DNA of 64,000 nucleotides from Poa pratensis (lineage: Eukaryota > Streptophyta > Magnoliopsida > Poales > Poaceae): assembly GCA_947311845.1 (NCBI GenBank), contig CAMZMU010000107.1, forward strand, positions 22,921,326-22,985,325, read 5' to 3'. Under the pieces are notes generated by a model that was not told the origin of the DNA, did not search any database, and saw only the letters and a program-made list of their open reading frames with translations. Made by a program: the position numbers and the translations under genes. Shown here in pieces: positions 1 to 10,521 of the stretch (position 1 is its first letter; each line of letters opens with the position of its first letter).

Positions 1-774
1 TGGAACTTCAAGAACTAGATCGAAAGGGTTCCACTCACTTAGAGGAGAAACGTCTCGGTGGAAATGTAGATCTAGGTCTTCTCCTCCAATCCTCCAAAGA
101 TCAACGAGTTTGGGTGGAGGGATTGGGAGATCTTGTAGTTTCGAGCTTTGCAACAATGGAGGAGAGAGAAAAACGAGCTCAAGAAGATTGGGGAACCGTT
201 GGGGAAGAAAGCCCCTTAAATAGGTTCCCCCAAAAAGGAGCCGTTGGCTGCTCCAGCCCGAGCCAGCGGTAGTACCGCTGCGCCGGGCGGTACTACCGCT
301 GGCGCCTCCTGCGCTGCGGTCAAAACAGGCGCAGACCGCGCCCTTCAGCCCGATCCAGCGGTAGTACCGCTGCGCCGGGCGGTACTGCCGCACATGGGCC
401 CCAGAGGCCACTTTTGGCGGTAGTGCGGGCGGCACTACCGCCGCTTCGGGCTGCGCAAGAAACCCCGGGCGGTACTACCGCTGGCAGTGCCGCTGCCAGT
501 ACCGCACATTGCGTCCGAAGATGAATCTCGGCGGTACTGGGAGCGGTACTGCCGCTGAGGCTTCCCAGCCCAGGGCCAGCGGTACTACCGCCCGAAACGG
601 CGGTACTACCGCTTACAGGATTTCATCCTGAAACCTGAACTGCGATAACTTTCTCATATGAACTCCAAACTTCTTCATGGACTCGATCTATAAAGATATC
701 TCAATGCAAACATTAGTCCATAGAGATTGTCATTAATTACCAAAACCACACATGGGGCAACACATGCTCTTTCA
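1..774 (-). mobile_element. LTR of a minus-strand retrotransposon, cut by the window edge
   Basis: Read on the minus strand this begins at 774 with TGAAAGAGCATG, followed by a stretch typical of Triticeae LTRs (CCCCATGTGTGGTTTTGG at about 740-758). It runs to the window edge, so its far end and the element body are not visible. The segment at about 60-170 resembles 60750-60860 in the LTR near the other end of the window, so the two LTRs are related. Where the LTR stops at 774/775, gypsy gag sequence begins abruptly, which marks the insertion point. A solo LTR and the end of a full element cannot be told apart here. Confidence 0.75.
260..620. repeat. Array of GCGGTAGTACCGC-type palindromes inside the LTR
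   Basis: Around ten copies of a short near-palindrome (GCGGTAGTACCGC and variants such as GCGGTACTGCCGC) occur in about 360 bases, in both orientations and with GC-rich spacers. Each could form a small hairpin. The array lies inside the LTR at 1-774. Confidence 0.8.
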
Positions 775-2030
775 CTCCCGCATCACCGATCTCAACGCCA
801 CGCTCGACAAGCTCACGCTCTCTCAAGGAGAGCTCACCACGGCTTCCAAACGAGTGGAGTCGACGCTGGACAAGGTGATTCAGGCCAACACGGCGCTGGA
901 TCAAACCGTCGCAGAATTGAAGCAGTCGATGGACACGGTGGCGACCCGCATCTCCAACATCGAGAAGGGCGCTCCTCCTCCACCGACCCCGGGGTACGCC
1001 GATCTGGCCCCGGGTTTGCTTCGGCCTCAAGGGCACCGCCTACACCTACACAACCAGGGTGTGAATTCCAGAGAGGATCGAACCTCTGGACTCACCCTGG
1101 TCAGGGGTGAGAAATCTGTCACCCGTGATCATGATGTTATTTTATCTGATGATGATGATGATCGTGAACAACCTGAGCAATCTAGAGCTAGGCCTCGGCA
1201 TAATTCTGGTTCTAGACTGCCTAAATCTGACTTCCCAACTTTTAATGGGGATAATCCAAAATGGTGGAAGAATAATTGCGAGAAGTATTTTCACCTGTAC
1301 AATGTTCAATCCAATTTGTGGGTAGATTTCGCCACTATGCATTTTAAAGGAAATGCAGCACTCTGGCTGCAAACATATGAAGCCCTGCTGAGCTGTGTGT
1401 AGGAGTATTCACTGAGTTCAACAGGGATAAATATGCTAAGACAGTCGATGCGCTCTTTGCTCACTGTCAAGTAGGCTCAGCAGATGAATATGCTCACAAG
1501 TTTGAGGAACTGATGCATAGTGTTTTTCTGTACAATCATTCGTATGATGAAACTTTCTTTGTACGCCGTTTTATTGCTGGTTTAAAACCACATATTAGAT
1601 CAGCAATTAAACTGCACAACCCTGGAACTGTTGATCTGGCTTATTCTTTGGCTCAAACGCAGGAAGCTCTTATGGTGGAAGATAATACTATACAACAACA
1701 CAAGTACTCTCAGCGGGATAATATGCGACAGAAGTTCAAGCAGCATGGGCAAATGGCTGGTTTTCTGGGACAGAAGCCTGAGGACAAAACAGCTCTTGAT
1801 AAAACAATCACCCAATCAAAATTTGATTCTCTGAGAGCTTTAAGGCGTGCCAGAGGCGATTGTTTCAAGTGTGGAGAGAAATATGGCCCAAAACACAAGT
1901 GTCCACCTCAAGTGCAATTACATGTTGTGGAAGAATTACTGGAAGCACTGCAAATCACTGAACCAGCAAAGGAGCCTACATCTGATACTGACTCCTCTGA
2001 TGAATCTGATATTGACAAGGAACATATGAT
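775..2030 (+). pseudogene. gag region with zinc knuckle (broken)
   Basis: The N-terminal part (frame 2, about 775-1402) has a coiled-coil-like start and a capsid-type segment including PTFNGDNPKWW. It ends in a premature TAG at 1400-1402. The homologous reading continues in frame 1 from about 1390, so a small deletion lies there. The second part carries the nucleocapsid zinc knuckle CFKCGEKYGPKHKC at 1861-1902, the CX2C...HXC spacing seen in plant gypsy elements. The ATG at 752 lies in the inserted LTR and is not the native start. Confidence 0.85.
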
Positions 2031-2721
2031 GAAATTGTCTGTCCATGCAATGTCTGGGACTACAAGTCGCCGAAGCATGAGATTACAAGGGCAGGTCGGA
2101 AAACATTCTGTCATTATCCTGATTGACTCGAATTACTGGAAGCACTGCAAATCACTGAACCAGCAAAGGAGCCTACATCTGATACTGACTCCTCTGATGA
2201 ATCTGATATTGACAAGGAACATATGATGAAATTGTCTGTCCATGCAATGTCTGGGACTACAAGTCGCCGAAGCATGAGATTACAAGGGCAGGTCGGAAAA
2301 CATTCTGTCATTATCCTGATTGACTCGAATTACTGGAAGCACTGCAAATCACTGAACCAGCAAAGGAGCCTACATCTGATACTGACTCCTCTGATGAATC
2401 TGATATTGACAAGGAACATATGATGAAATTGTCTGTCCATGCAATGTCTGGGACTACAAGTCGCCGAAGCATGAGATTACAAGGGCAGGTCGGAAAACAT
2501 TCTGTCATTATCCTGATTGACTCGAATTACTGGAAGCACTGCAAATCACTGAACCAGCAAAGGAGCCTACATCTGATACTGACTCCTCTGATGAATCTGA
2601 TATTGACAAGGAACATATGATGAAATTGTCTGTCCATGCAATGTCTGGGACTACAAGTCGCCGAAGCATGAGATTACAAGGGCAGGTCGGAAAACAGTCT
2701 GTCATTATCCTGATTGACTCG
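1934..2721 (+). repeat. Four tandem copies of a 197-bp unit at the gag-protease junction
   Basis: The copies are 1934-2130, 2131-2327, 2328-2524 and 2525-2721. They look almost identical; I noticed one base that differs, where the last copy reads AAACAGTCTG and the others AAACATTCTG. Because 197 is not a multiple of three, each copy is read in a different frame and stops appear. The three extra copies total 591 bases, so the frame is restored after the array. The unit holds the end of gag and the start of the protease. Confidence 0.95.
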
Positions 2722-3189
2722 GGAAGCACAAGTAACTTCATCAGTAAAAGTCTAGCGTATAAACTGCAGCACAAAGAGAATGCAATGCCCCTAGCCAAGG
2801 TGGGTGTAGCTGGTGGAGGCACAATTGAGTGCAGCAAATACTTGCCAGAGGTTACTTGGTATACACAAGGGCATAAGTTTACAACTGATTTGAAAGTCCT
2901 TCCTCTTATTTCATATGATATCATATTGGGCATGGATTGGCTGGAGGATCAAAATGATGGGAAAATGTGGGTGAATTGGAAGAAGAAAACCATGCGGTTT
3001 AAACATGAGGGCAGCAGAATCACCTTGAGAGGAGTGCACCATAATGCTGACAGTTGTACACCTTTGTCAGCTGAGCAATTGCAAGCAATGATCAAGAAAG
3101 GAGAAGTATGTCACATACTGGAACTGTATCAAACATCCATTGAGGATACCCGACTGAGGCATCGATACCAGACACAATACAACAAGTGA
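2617..3189 (+). pseudogene. Retroviral-type aspartic protease segment
   Basis: The last copy of the 197-bp array leads in frame into a pepsin-like retroelement protease with the active-site motif LIDSGST (Asp near 2716). A hydrophobic strand with a conserved ILGMDWL (about 2926-2943) follows. The reading stops at 3187-3189, while the homologous protein continues in another frame from about 3186, so this junction is a frameshift. Confidence 0.85.
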
Positions 3190-4610
3190 TTCATCAATAT
3201 GACAAGCTCTTCGAGGACCCAATGTCGTTGCCACCTCCCCGTCAGTTTGATCACCATATCCCACTGCTGCCTGGAACAATGCCAGTAAATATTAAGCCAT
3301 ACCGATATGCTCCTCATCAGAAATCTGAGATTGAGAAGCAAATTCAGGACATGTTACAAAGAGGAATTATACAGGAAAGTACCAGTCCTTTTGCCTCTCC
3401 AGTTCTATTGGTTCGCAAAAAGGATGGCACTTGGCGCTTTTGTGTGGACTACAGAGCGTTGAACTGTATAACAGTCAAGAATAAGTATCCAATGCCTATC
3501 GTCGATGAGTTACTGGATGAATTAGCCGGTGCCAAGTGGTTTACCAAACTTGATTTACGAGCAGGCTACCATCAAATTCGTCTAGTTGCTGGGGATGAAC
3601 ACAAAACAGCCTTCAAGACACACATGGGACTGTATGAATTCAGAGTTATGCCTTTTGGCTTAACTAATGCTCCAGCGACATTTCAGTCGGCAATGAATGC
3701 AATATTTGCCCCTATGATGCGCAAATGTGTCCTTGTTTTCATGGACGATATTCTCATCTATAGCCCAACAATAGAGAGTCACACAGAACATCTCAAGCAA
3801 GTGTGTAGCATTCTTCAGCAACACAACCTCTCCATCAAAAAGAGCAAGTGCTCGTTTGCTCAGCAACAACTGGAATATTTGGGACATGTCATTAGTGATA
3901 AAGGTGTTGCAACTGATCCACAGAAAGTACAGGCAGTGCAACAATGGCCAACACCACAAAATGTGAAGGATATTCAAAGAATTCTGGGTATGACTGGCTA
4001 TTACAGAAAGTTCATAAAAAATTACAGCCTAATCAGCAGAGTTCTCTAGGACTTACTTAAGAAAGATACACAGTTTCATTGGACACATACTCATCAACAG
4101 GCATTCGATTCTCTGAAGCAAAAGTTATTAACAGCTCCAGTATTGGCACTGCCAGATTTTGCTGTACCTTTCACAGTAGAGACGGATGCATCTAAACGGG
4201 GTATTGGTGCAGTGCTTACACAAAAGGGACACCCAATTGCTTATTTAAGCAAAGCATTGGGCATCACTGCTCAGACACTTTCCACATATGAAAAGGAGTG
4301 TCTCGCAATTCTGTTGGCAGTGGAAAAATGGCGCCCATATCTCCAACATGCACCCTTCACAATTTTGACTGATCACAAAAGCTTGGTACACCTCTCTGAC
4401 CAGAAGCTGGCAACTGATATTCAACAGAAAGCATTTGTGAAGCTAATGGGTCTGCAGTACAAAATTGTGTACCGCAAGGGAAAGGACAATTCAGCAGCGG
4501 ATGCTCTGTCTCGGCAACCGGAAACTGCAACTGAACTCTACAACATATCCTTATGTCGCCCAAGATGGTTGGAAATGATTGTGGAAGGTTACAATGAAGA
4601 TGCCAAAGCA
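3186..4610 (+). pseudogene. Reverse transcriptase and RNase H segment
   Basis: Reverse transcriptase motifs are clear: KKDGTWRFCVDYRALN, KLDLRAGYHQIR, MPFGLTNAPATFQ and the catalytic FMDDILIYS (about 3738-3764). An in-frame TAG at 4047-4049 interrupts the connection region. The RNase H follows from about 4143, with TVETDASKRGIGAVL, a YEKECLAIL motif and LTDHKSL. The frame is lost in an A-run at 4610-4615, apparently by one extra base. Confidence 0.9.
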
Positions 4611-5861
4611 AAAAACTCTGCTACAACAACTGAGCCTCCATTCCCCAAATGCTCAGGGATATGCTTTACATCAAGGCCTCATCAGATACAAGGACCGCAT
4701 ATGGCTGGGCAATAATGTGGAAGCTCACAAAGCCATCCTCTTATCATTACACTCAAGCGGCGTTGGGGGTCACTCTGGTTTTCTTGGAACATATCAGCGC
4801 ATCAAGGCTCTGTTTGCATGGCCGAAAATGAAAGAAGACGTCCGCAAGTATGTGGCACAATGCACTGTGTGCCAACAGGCAAAGAATGAGCATGTGAGAC
4901 TGCCAGGTTTACTGAACCCGTTACCCGTACCCACAGACGCATGGAGTACGATTAGCCTAGACTTTGTGGAAGGCCTACCACGTTCAGGGAAGTATGATTG
5001 TATTCTGGTGGTCATTGACAAATTCGCCAAATACGGTCATTTCATTCCCCTGTCCCACCCATACACAGCTCTCACAGTGGCAGAAAAGTTTGTCGACACA
5101 GTCTACATGTTACATGGGTTACCCACTGTCATCATTTCTGATAGAGACCCAGTGTTCACAAGCAAACTGTGGCAGGAACTGTTTCGCCTGTCCGACACTA
5201 AGATGAACATGAGTTTAGCAAATCACCCACAGACAGACGGCCAAACTGAAAAATTGAACCAGTGTTTGGAGACTTACTTACGATGTGCTGTGCATGCATC
5301 ACCAAAAAAATGGGCTCAGTGGCTTCCCATGGCTGAATATTGGTACAACACTAATTATCATTCAGCACTAGGGAAAACGCCGTTTCAAGTACTGTATGGC
5401 TACTCACCCAGACACTTGGGTGTCAACAACCTGCAGTCGAGTGTTTCACCAGAATTGGCAAGTTGGCTGCAACAACGCGAAGAGACAGCGGTTCTGCTAC
5501 ATCAGCATCTGCTACGAGCACAACAAAGGATGAAATCTCAGGACAATAAGCATCGTACTGAAAGAGAGTTTGCAGTGGGCGACATGGTGTGCATGAAGCT
5601 GCAACCCTATGCTCAGCAGTCTGTAGCCAGAAGAGGAAATCACAAGCTATCATTCAAATATTTTGGTCCCTATGAAGTCCTTGCTCGCATTGGCAAAATG
5701 GCATACAAACTTAAACTGCCAACGGGGAGTCAAATTCTCCCGGTGTTGCATGTATCCCAACTGAAGAAATCTGTTCCACCAGATCAGGTGCATGACTCAA
5801 ATCCTTCTTGTCAATTCATTACTGATGCTTCTTTCATCATTCAGCCACTACAAATTGTGGG
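4611..5861 (+). pseudogene. Integrase segment
   Basis: An HHCC zinc-binding region (LHSSGVGGHSG, then CTVCQQAK) precedes the catalytic core. The core has the first Asp in ISLDFVEGLP, the second in IISDRDPVF and the Glu in GQTEKLNQ. A C-terminal GPY/F module (KYFGPYEVLARIGKMAYKL) and the VLHVSQLKK tail follow. All three catalytic residues are present, but no intact start or upstream frame exists. Confidence 0.9.
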
Positions 5862-6142
5862 GGCATCGTGTGATCCGTCGTGGAGGTGGATTCGCCAAGA
5901 AGATCCAAGTCACCTGGGAAGGCATGCCATCGTCACCGAGTTCCTGGGAATCGGAAGAAGCTCTGCGTCTCCGTTTTCCTCTCGCTGCTGCTTGGGGACA
6001 AGCAGCCTTTGAAGGGGAGGGACCTGCTACGACACCTTCTACCAGGCGCCGTAGGCGTCGCGATACAAGACGGGCCGTGGGCCGCCATTCCGATGCCAAA
6101 CAGGCCCACGCCAACGAAGCCACCACCGCCGTCGTCAACTAG
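5792..6142 (+). pseudogene. Chromodomain tail of the integrase, shifted frame
   Basis: After a G-run at 5859-5863 the homologous reading moves to frame 2. It gives HRVIRRGGGFAKKIQVTW followed by EGMPSSPSSWES, matching a chromovirus chromodomain strand and the W-E end of the fold. Removing one G would rejoin it with the integrase frame. A basic tail ends at a TAG at 6140-6142. Confidence 0.75.
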
Positions 6143-6595
6143 CTGGTAGTGCGTAGGGAAAAGTTGGATCATTGTAATCAGGTCTTCACCTGCTACTTTC
6201 CTCTCTCCCAGGCTTCGTCTCCACGATCCTTGTGTGAGATGTGTATCCAAACCTCGGATCCGGCTGCCTGCGCGTGACGCGAGGACTGCGGTCTCGATTG
6301 TGGTTGTGTTCAGTAATCTAGAACATAGCACGGCACGGAGAACAAACATGAAGCGCAGCCGTGAAGTCACATTCGTGGGCGTTGCATTGGCTCTCCTGAT
6401 GCATCTGGGCCCCTAGTGTGGGCGTTGCATCGGGTTTCTGAGGCCACAGCCTGATTCGTACTTGGCGTCGTAATCGTTCGAATGATAGCGGTTGCCGATG
6501 TCACCCGCCGCAATCTCAATATGGGCTTTGGGTGGTGTTCGAGGTCTCGGCTGGTCGTGAATGGAATGAAGAAATGTGGGGTTTTATTCTGTATC
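6143..6595 (+). other. Unassigned stretch downstream of the chromovirus
   Basis: This should contain the 3' untranslated region and perhaps the 3' LTR of the chromovirus. Without a 5' LTR for comparison I cannot set LTR borders, and I see no clear polypurine tract. No gene is visible. Confidence 0.4.
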
Positions 6596-6598
6596 TAA

Positions 6599-8913
6599 GG
6601 GCACCCCCAACGGGGTGGAGCAAACGGACACCCCAATGTGTCCGATTTGGTCCGTTTGGGGGCGGACAGCGGACACATTTTGGAGCTTTGTCCGTTTGGG
6701 GTGGGGGTGCGCCCCCAACGGCCTGGCGCAAAAGGGGCCAACAAAAAATATTGGAACATTCAAATGACTCAAATTGGCCTCAACCCAAATAGTTCGAAAT
6801 GCAAATAGTTCAAAATACAAATTGTTCAAAATTTAAATAGTTCAACACATAATAAATAAAAATAAATAGGACATCACATGTCCTCGCGCTCACGGATAAT
6901 CTTTTACTTCCTGAGAATCCATGCCCTTTGCTCCGGGTCCATGATGGTCAAGTCGGCCATCATGATCTGGTTCTCTTCGGCGAGCAACGCAAGCCTCACA
7001 CGATTCTCCTCCGCCTTGGCCTCGAGCTTGAGCCGGGTCTCCTCGGCCTTGATCTTCTCTTGCTTGATGTCGAGCTTCTTCCTTGTCATCTCCACATACC
7101 TTGCCATGGCTTCCTCCTTGTCCTTGCGTTTCTCCACGTACCTAGCGGCGGTGGACTCTTCCTTGCCGGCGATCAACGTCTTCAAGGTCTCCTCCAATTG
7201 TGCTTGTGCCGCCTCACGCTTCACGTCTTGCGCCGATGACTTGTGTCCTCTCGGCCGCACAGCCCGGCCACCCGAGCTTTGGCCGGGATTCACGTCATCA
7301 TCGGCTTCATCGTTGGCTCTCTTCTTCGAGCCTTCAAGCCCTCCTTTCTTCATGGAGTTGTAGATCTCTTGCCACTTTGGACAACCGTTGATCATGTCCC
7401 AACAATGGCCCAAGGTGAACTTGGTCTTGAAGGCCACCTTGAAGTACTCCAAGGCTTGATTCATCTTGTCCTCAACCCCGAAGCCGCTCACCGGCCGGTT
7501 CTTGACATGCTCGTAGGCCGCTTGGAATTTGCAACACTCGGCCGAGATGTGTTGCCACCTCTTTGTGAGTGAGCCCTCATTGCGATCACTCTCAATCTGG
7601 TAGGGCGGCAATTTCCTTTGCTCATGGAAATGCTTGTGCACCCTAAACCAAAATGCGATGCCCCTTTGTTGGACACCCCATTTTGCATTTTGGCCACAAG
7701 TCATCCATGACTCGCATAGCACCTTGTCTTCCTTGTCGGTGTAGGAGGCCGTGCGGATGTTCTTCCGTTTGAGGCTCGCCGCGATTAGGGCGTGCTCCTC
7801 GTCAACATCGAGTGGCTCATCCTCAATGTCGACCACATCGGCCCCCGTCTCGGGTATGGTCGTGTCGGGGTCTTGTGTGTCGAGGTTGGCCAGGTCGAAT
7901 TAGGTGTTGGCCTCTTGTGTCTCGGCCTCGGCAGGGTCGAAGTAGGTGCGGCCGTTGATCATGTTGTCCATGGCATCCTCAGCGAAGTAGGCCGGGTTGG
8001 CAGGCGTCGTCGGCGGGAACTAGCTCCCGTCGAACATGAGGGCACGGGCCTCGGGCATGGTCATCCTGCCACCCGCCGTGGTCTTCGATTTGCCACGGGG
8101 CCGCCCGTTGCCGGCACTCGGGGTCACGTTGAGGTCGAGCGACTTCGGCTCGTCCGGGACCGACGAAATCTCCGGCGAGTCCTCGCGGGAACCCAGCCGC
8201 GACACTGGGTGATGGCCGGCGGCCGGCGACGGCGTCGAGAGGCCGGGGGACGAGGTTTTAGGCGGCTTCCCTTTGGCGGAAGAGACCGAGCTTCCGGCCG
8301 ACGAAACCGTGTCGGGGGAGAGGCCGGTAGCAGCAACGAAGGCCCCTGCAAAAACCTCCCCTTTGAGGAGAAGGACAGCTCGGGCGGCGGCCTGGGCGGC
8401 GATGATGTCGGAGTTGGCCTGATTCGCGATGGCGGCGAGCCTCTCCTTCTCCTTGGCCGCTGCGAGGGCGGCCTTCTCCTCTGCCTTCTTCTCCCGAATC
8501 CTCTCCCTCCGGCCTTGTCGCTTGACCGAGGCCGGCTTCGGCTCCTTCTTCACCGCGAGTAGGGCGGCGCCGGTCGCGGCCGTGGATTTGGACAGCCCGT
8601 CCTCCATGAACGGCTGGGGCGGCGAGGGCGGGTGGGGGCGGCGGCGAGGGCGAGGGCGGCCGAACGAGGGTTTGGGGAGGGGATTCTGTGGCTGGACCTT
8701 GGGCCCGACGCGGACAAGGAGGACAAAGAGGCGGACCGAGAGCCTGTCCGTCCCGCCCCAAAGCCGCCCCAAAGTTGGGCCGCGTTTGGGTCGAAAACTG
8801 GTGTCCGGGCGGACACCAGTCCGGATACGCCAGCCCATTGGAGCTGGGCATTTGTCCGTTTGGACAAAAGCGGACTGGGCTGGTCTGTTTGCGCCAGCCC
8901 GTTGGAGGTGCCC
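6599..8913 (-). mobile_element. PIF/Harbinger-type DNA transposon with ORF1 only
   Basis: The element is bounded by inverted repeats: GGGCACCCCCAACGGGGTGG on the left, and on the right GGGCACCTCCAACGGGCTGG when read on the minus strand. The flanking 3-bp duplication is TAA (6596-6598 and 8914-8916), as expected for PIF/Harbinger. It carries a broken Myb/SANT-like ORF1 but no DDE transposase, so it depended on another copy. Both ends contain repeated GTCCG/CGGAC words, probably subterminal binding sites. Confidence 0.88.
6904..8607 (-). pseudogene. Harbinger ORF1 (Myb/SANT-like DNA-binding protein), two stops
   Basis: One frame from an ATG at 8607 to a stop at 6904 gives about 565 codons interrupted by TAG at 8020-8022 and TAA at 7900-7902. 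The N-terminal half is basic and Ala/Lys-rich (about residues 20-60). The C-terminal half has a trihelix/SANT-like domain (YTDKEDKVLCESWM ... KRWQHISAECCKF) followed by a long charged coiled coil (AQAQLEETLK ... KLEAKAEENRVRLALL). Such proteins accompany the transposase in plant Harbinger elements and bind the element ends. Databases often mislabel them as NAM-associated or glutathione S-transferase-like. Confidence 0.8.
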
Positions 8914-8916
8914 TAA

Positions 8917-10488
8917 GTTTTCACCTCCAGAATTGATTTCCAAAGATTAGGTGGCCATTTGAAGCCTTCTTATTTATTCGTGTTAGCGATCGCCACAAAT
9001 CGGTAAGCATTTTCACGCTTAGGGTGTAAATGTTTTAGCATAATCGGAAATTTCACACAAATTCATACAACAAACAGGCACATGCAACAACTTTCCAAAC
9101 CGAGAGCAGTCTGAAAATTTTGACAGCTATCAGCAGGGTTATGTTTAGCCCGAAACTTTACACAAATTCTAACAACAAGCAAGCACAGACAACAGATTTC
9201 TGAAGAATGAACTGACAGTAGAGTTATGTTTACTATCATGGGAAATTTCCGGTAGAGATTTTTTTTTTTCTCCCGGGCACCAGTGAACCCTCCAATTAAA
9301 AAAGAATTGAAAATCAACGTGTAAAATATCAACTCCAAATACATTGTATTTTTAGCTATACAAAAATGACAAATTGTGGATCTAAATATGCCTATTTTCA
9401 AAACTCTGAGTTTTACCTTATTTTATCATTTTTGTATAGCTCATAATATAAAATATTTCAAAATGAAATTTTACACGTTTATGGTATACACCATTACCTA
9501 CACACGTGATTTTTTCCAGAATTTTTTGAAACTCATAAATATGATTTTCCATTTTTAAAATTGGAGGGTTCACTGGTGCAAATGACACTTACCGGGGACA
9601 TTTCACATTAATTCAAGCAACAAACAAGCACAGACAACAAATTTCTAACGAATGAACTTAGTAATCTGAACAATTCGACAGCTCACAGCAGAGTCATGTT
9701 TAACCATCATGGGACCAAACAAGAGACAACAAATTCCCGACGAATGAGCCGAGCAGTATAAACATTTCAACGGCTTACACCGGTAAGGAATTTTTCGGTC
9801 AGCTAATCATATAATAGTATTCCGACGAAAGAGCCAAGCAGTCTGAACAATTCAACAGCTTGCAGCAGAGTTATGTTCTATCAGAAATTTTACCCAAATT
9901 CAAACAACGAACAAGCACAGGCAACAAAATTCCTACCAAACAAGTCTGGGCAATTCGACAGCTCCAAGCAGAGTTATGTTCTACCGGAAATTTTACGCAA
10001 ATTCAAACAAAAATCAAGCAGACAACAAATTTCTAAAGAATTAACCAACGGAAGAGTTATGTTTTACCATCATGTAGCTTAAAAAACATGTTTTACCATC
10101 ATGGGAACTTTCACACACTTACAAATAACAATCAAACACGCACAACAGATTTCGGGCGAATGAACCGAGTAGTCTAACAACTGGACAGCTCAGAGGAGAG
10201 TTATGTCTTACCATCATGGGGAATAAACAAAAGACAACAACAAATTTCCGACTATGAGCAGTCTAAACAATTCAACGTCTTACCCCAGAGTGGAATTTTA
10301 TGGTCAGCTAATCATATAGTAGTATTCCCTTGGAGTGCAGACACAAAATTATTGGTATATATTAAACAAGGTTTCACATTTGATCCCATTTAATTTCAGG
10401 AACTTTGCTAAGGTTTGAACAGGAACATCAACCACGCACCTAATGTTCTAAACACATATAGTACATATTTAGAGTTCAGATACTCTAC
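8917..10488. repeat. Degenerate direct repeats downstream of the GGPPS-like gene
   Basis: Variants of a module (GTTATGTTTTACCATCATGG, then ACACAAATTCAAACAACAAA, then GAACAATTCGACAGCTCA) recur irregularly, with starts near 9139, 9222, 9693, 9869, 9973, 10050 and 10200. Spacing is roughly 80-180 bases. There is no coding sequence. The last part probably includes the 3' UTR of the gene ending at 10522. Confidence 0.65.
9277..9579. mobile_element. Foldback MITE, about 300 bp
   Basis: The ends are perfect inverted repeats: GCACCAGTGAACCCTCCAAT at 9277 onward, with its complement ending at 9579. Further inner segments also pair (CTATACAAAAATGACAAA with TTATCATTTTTGTATAG), so the whole element could form one long hairpin. 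It interrupts the direct-repeat region. I could not fix a target duplication, so the superfamily is unknown. Confidence 0.75.
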
Positions 10489-10521
10489 ATGTCACCTGCT
10501 CGGATGATTGTCCGTCCACGC

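Larger units (their letters stand above)
775..6142 (+). mobile_element. Decayed Ty3/gypsy chromovirus (Reina-like), 5' end missing
   Basis: The domain order gag, zinc knuckle, protease, reverse transcriptase, RNase H, integrase and chromodomain is that of a Ty3/gypsy chromovirus. The short polyprotein and the integrase and chromodomain style fit the Reina clade best. The 5' LTR, primer site and gag start are gone because another LTR was inserted at 774/775. The body is dead: a gag frameshift near 1395, a four-copy 197-bp amplification at 1934-2721, a shift near 3185, a TAG at 4047, a shift in an A-run near 4612 and another in a G-run near 5861. No 3' LTR could be delimited. Confidence 0.9.

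Noticed and set aside
260..620. CRISPR-like array
   Set aside because: The repeated units are short palindromes with irregular spacing in a plant LTR; no cas genes and no uniform spacers.
2114..2933. Minus-strand open frames repeated over the 197-bp array
   Set aside because: They are antisense shadows of the repeated gag/protease unit and have no family motif.
5848..6370. Minus-strand frames opposite the chromodomain region
   Set aside because: GC-rich antisense shadows; the plus strand carries the recognisable chromodomain.
8124..8950. Long alternative frames on both strands at the start of the Harbinger ORF1
   Set aside because: They arise from GC-rich sequence and extend into the terminal inverted repeat; only one minus-strand frame is continuous with the SANT-like domain.
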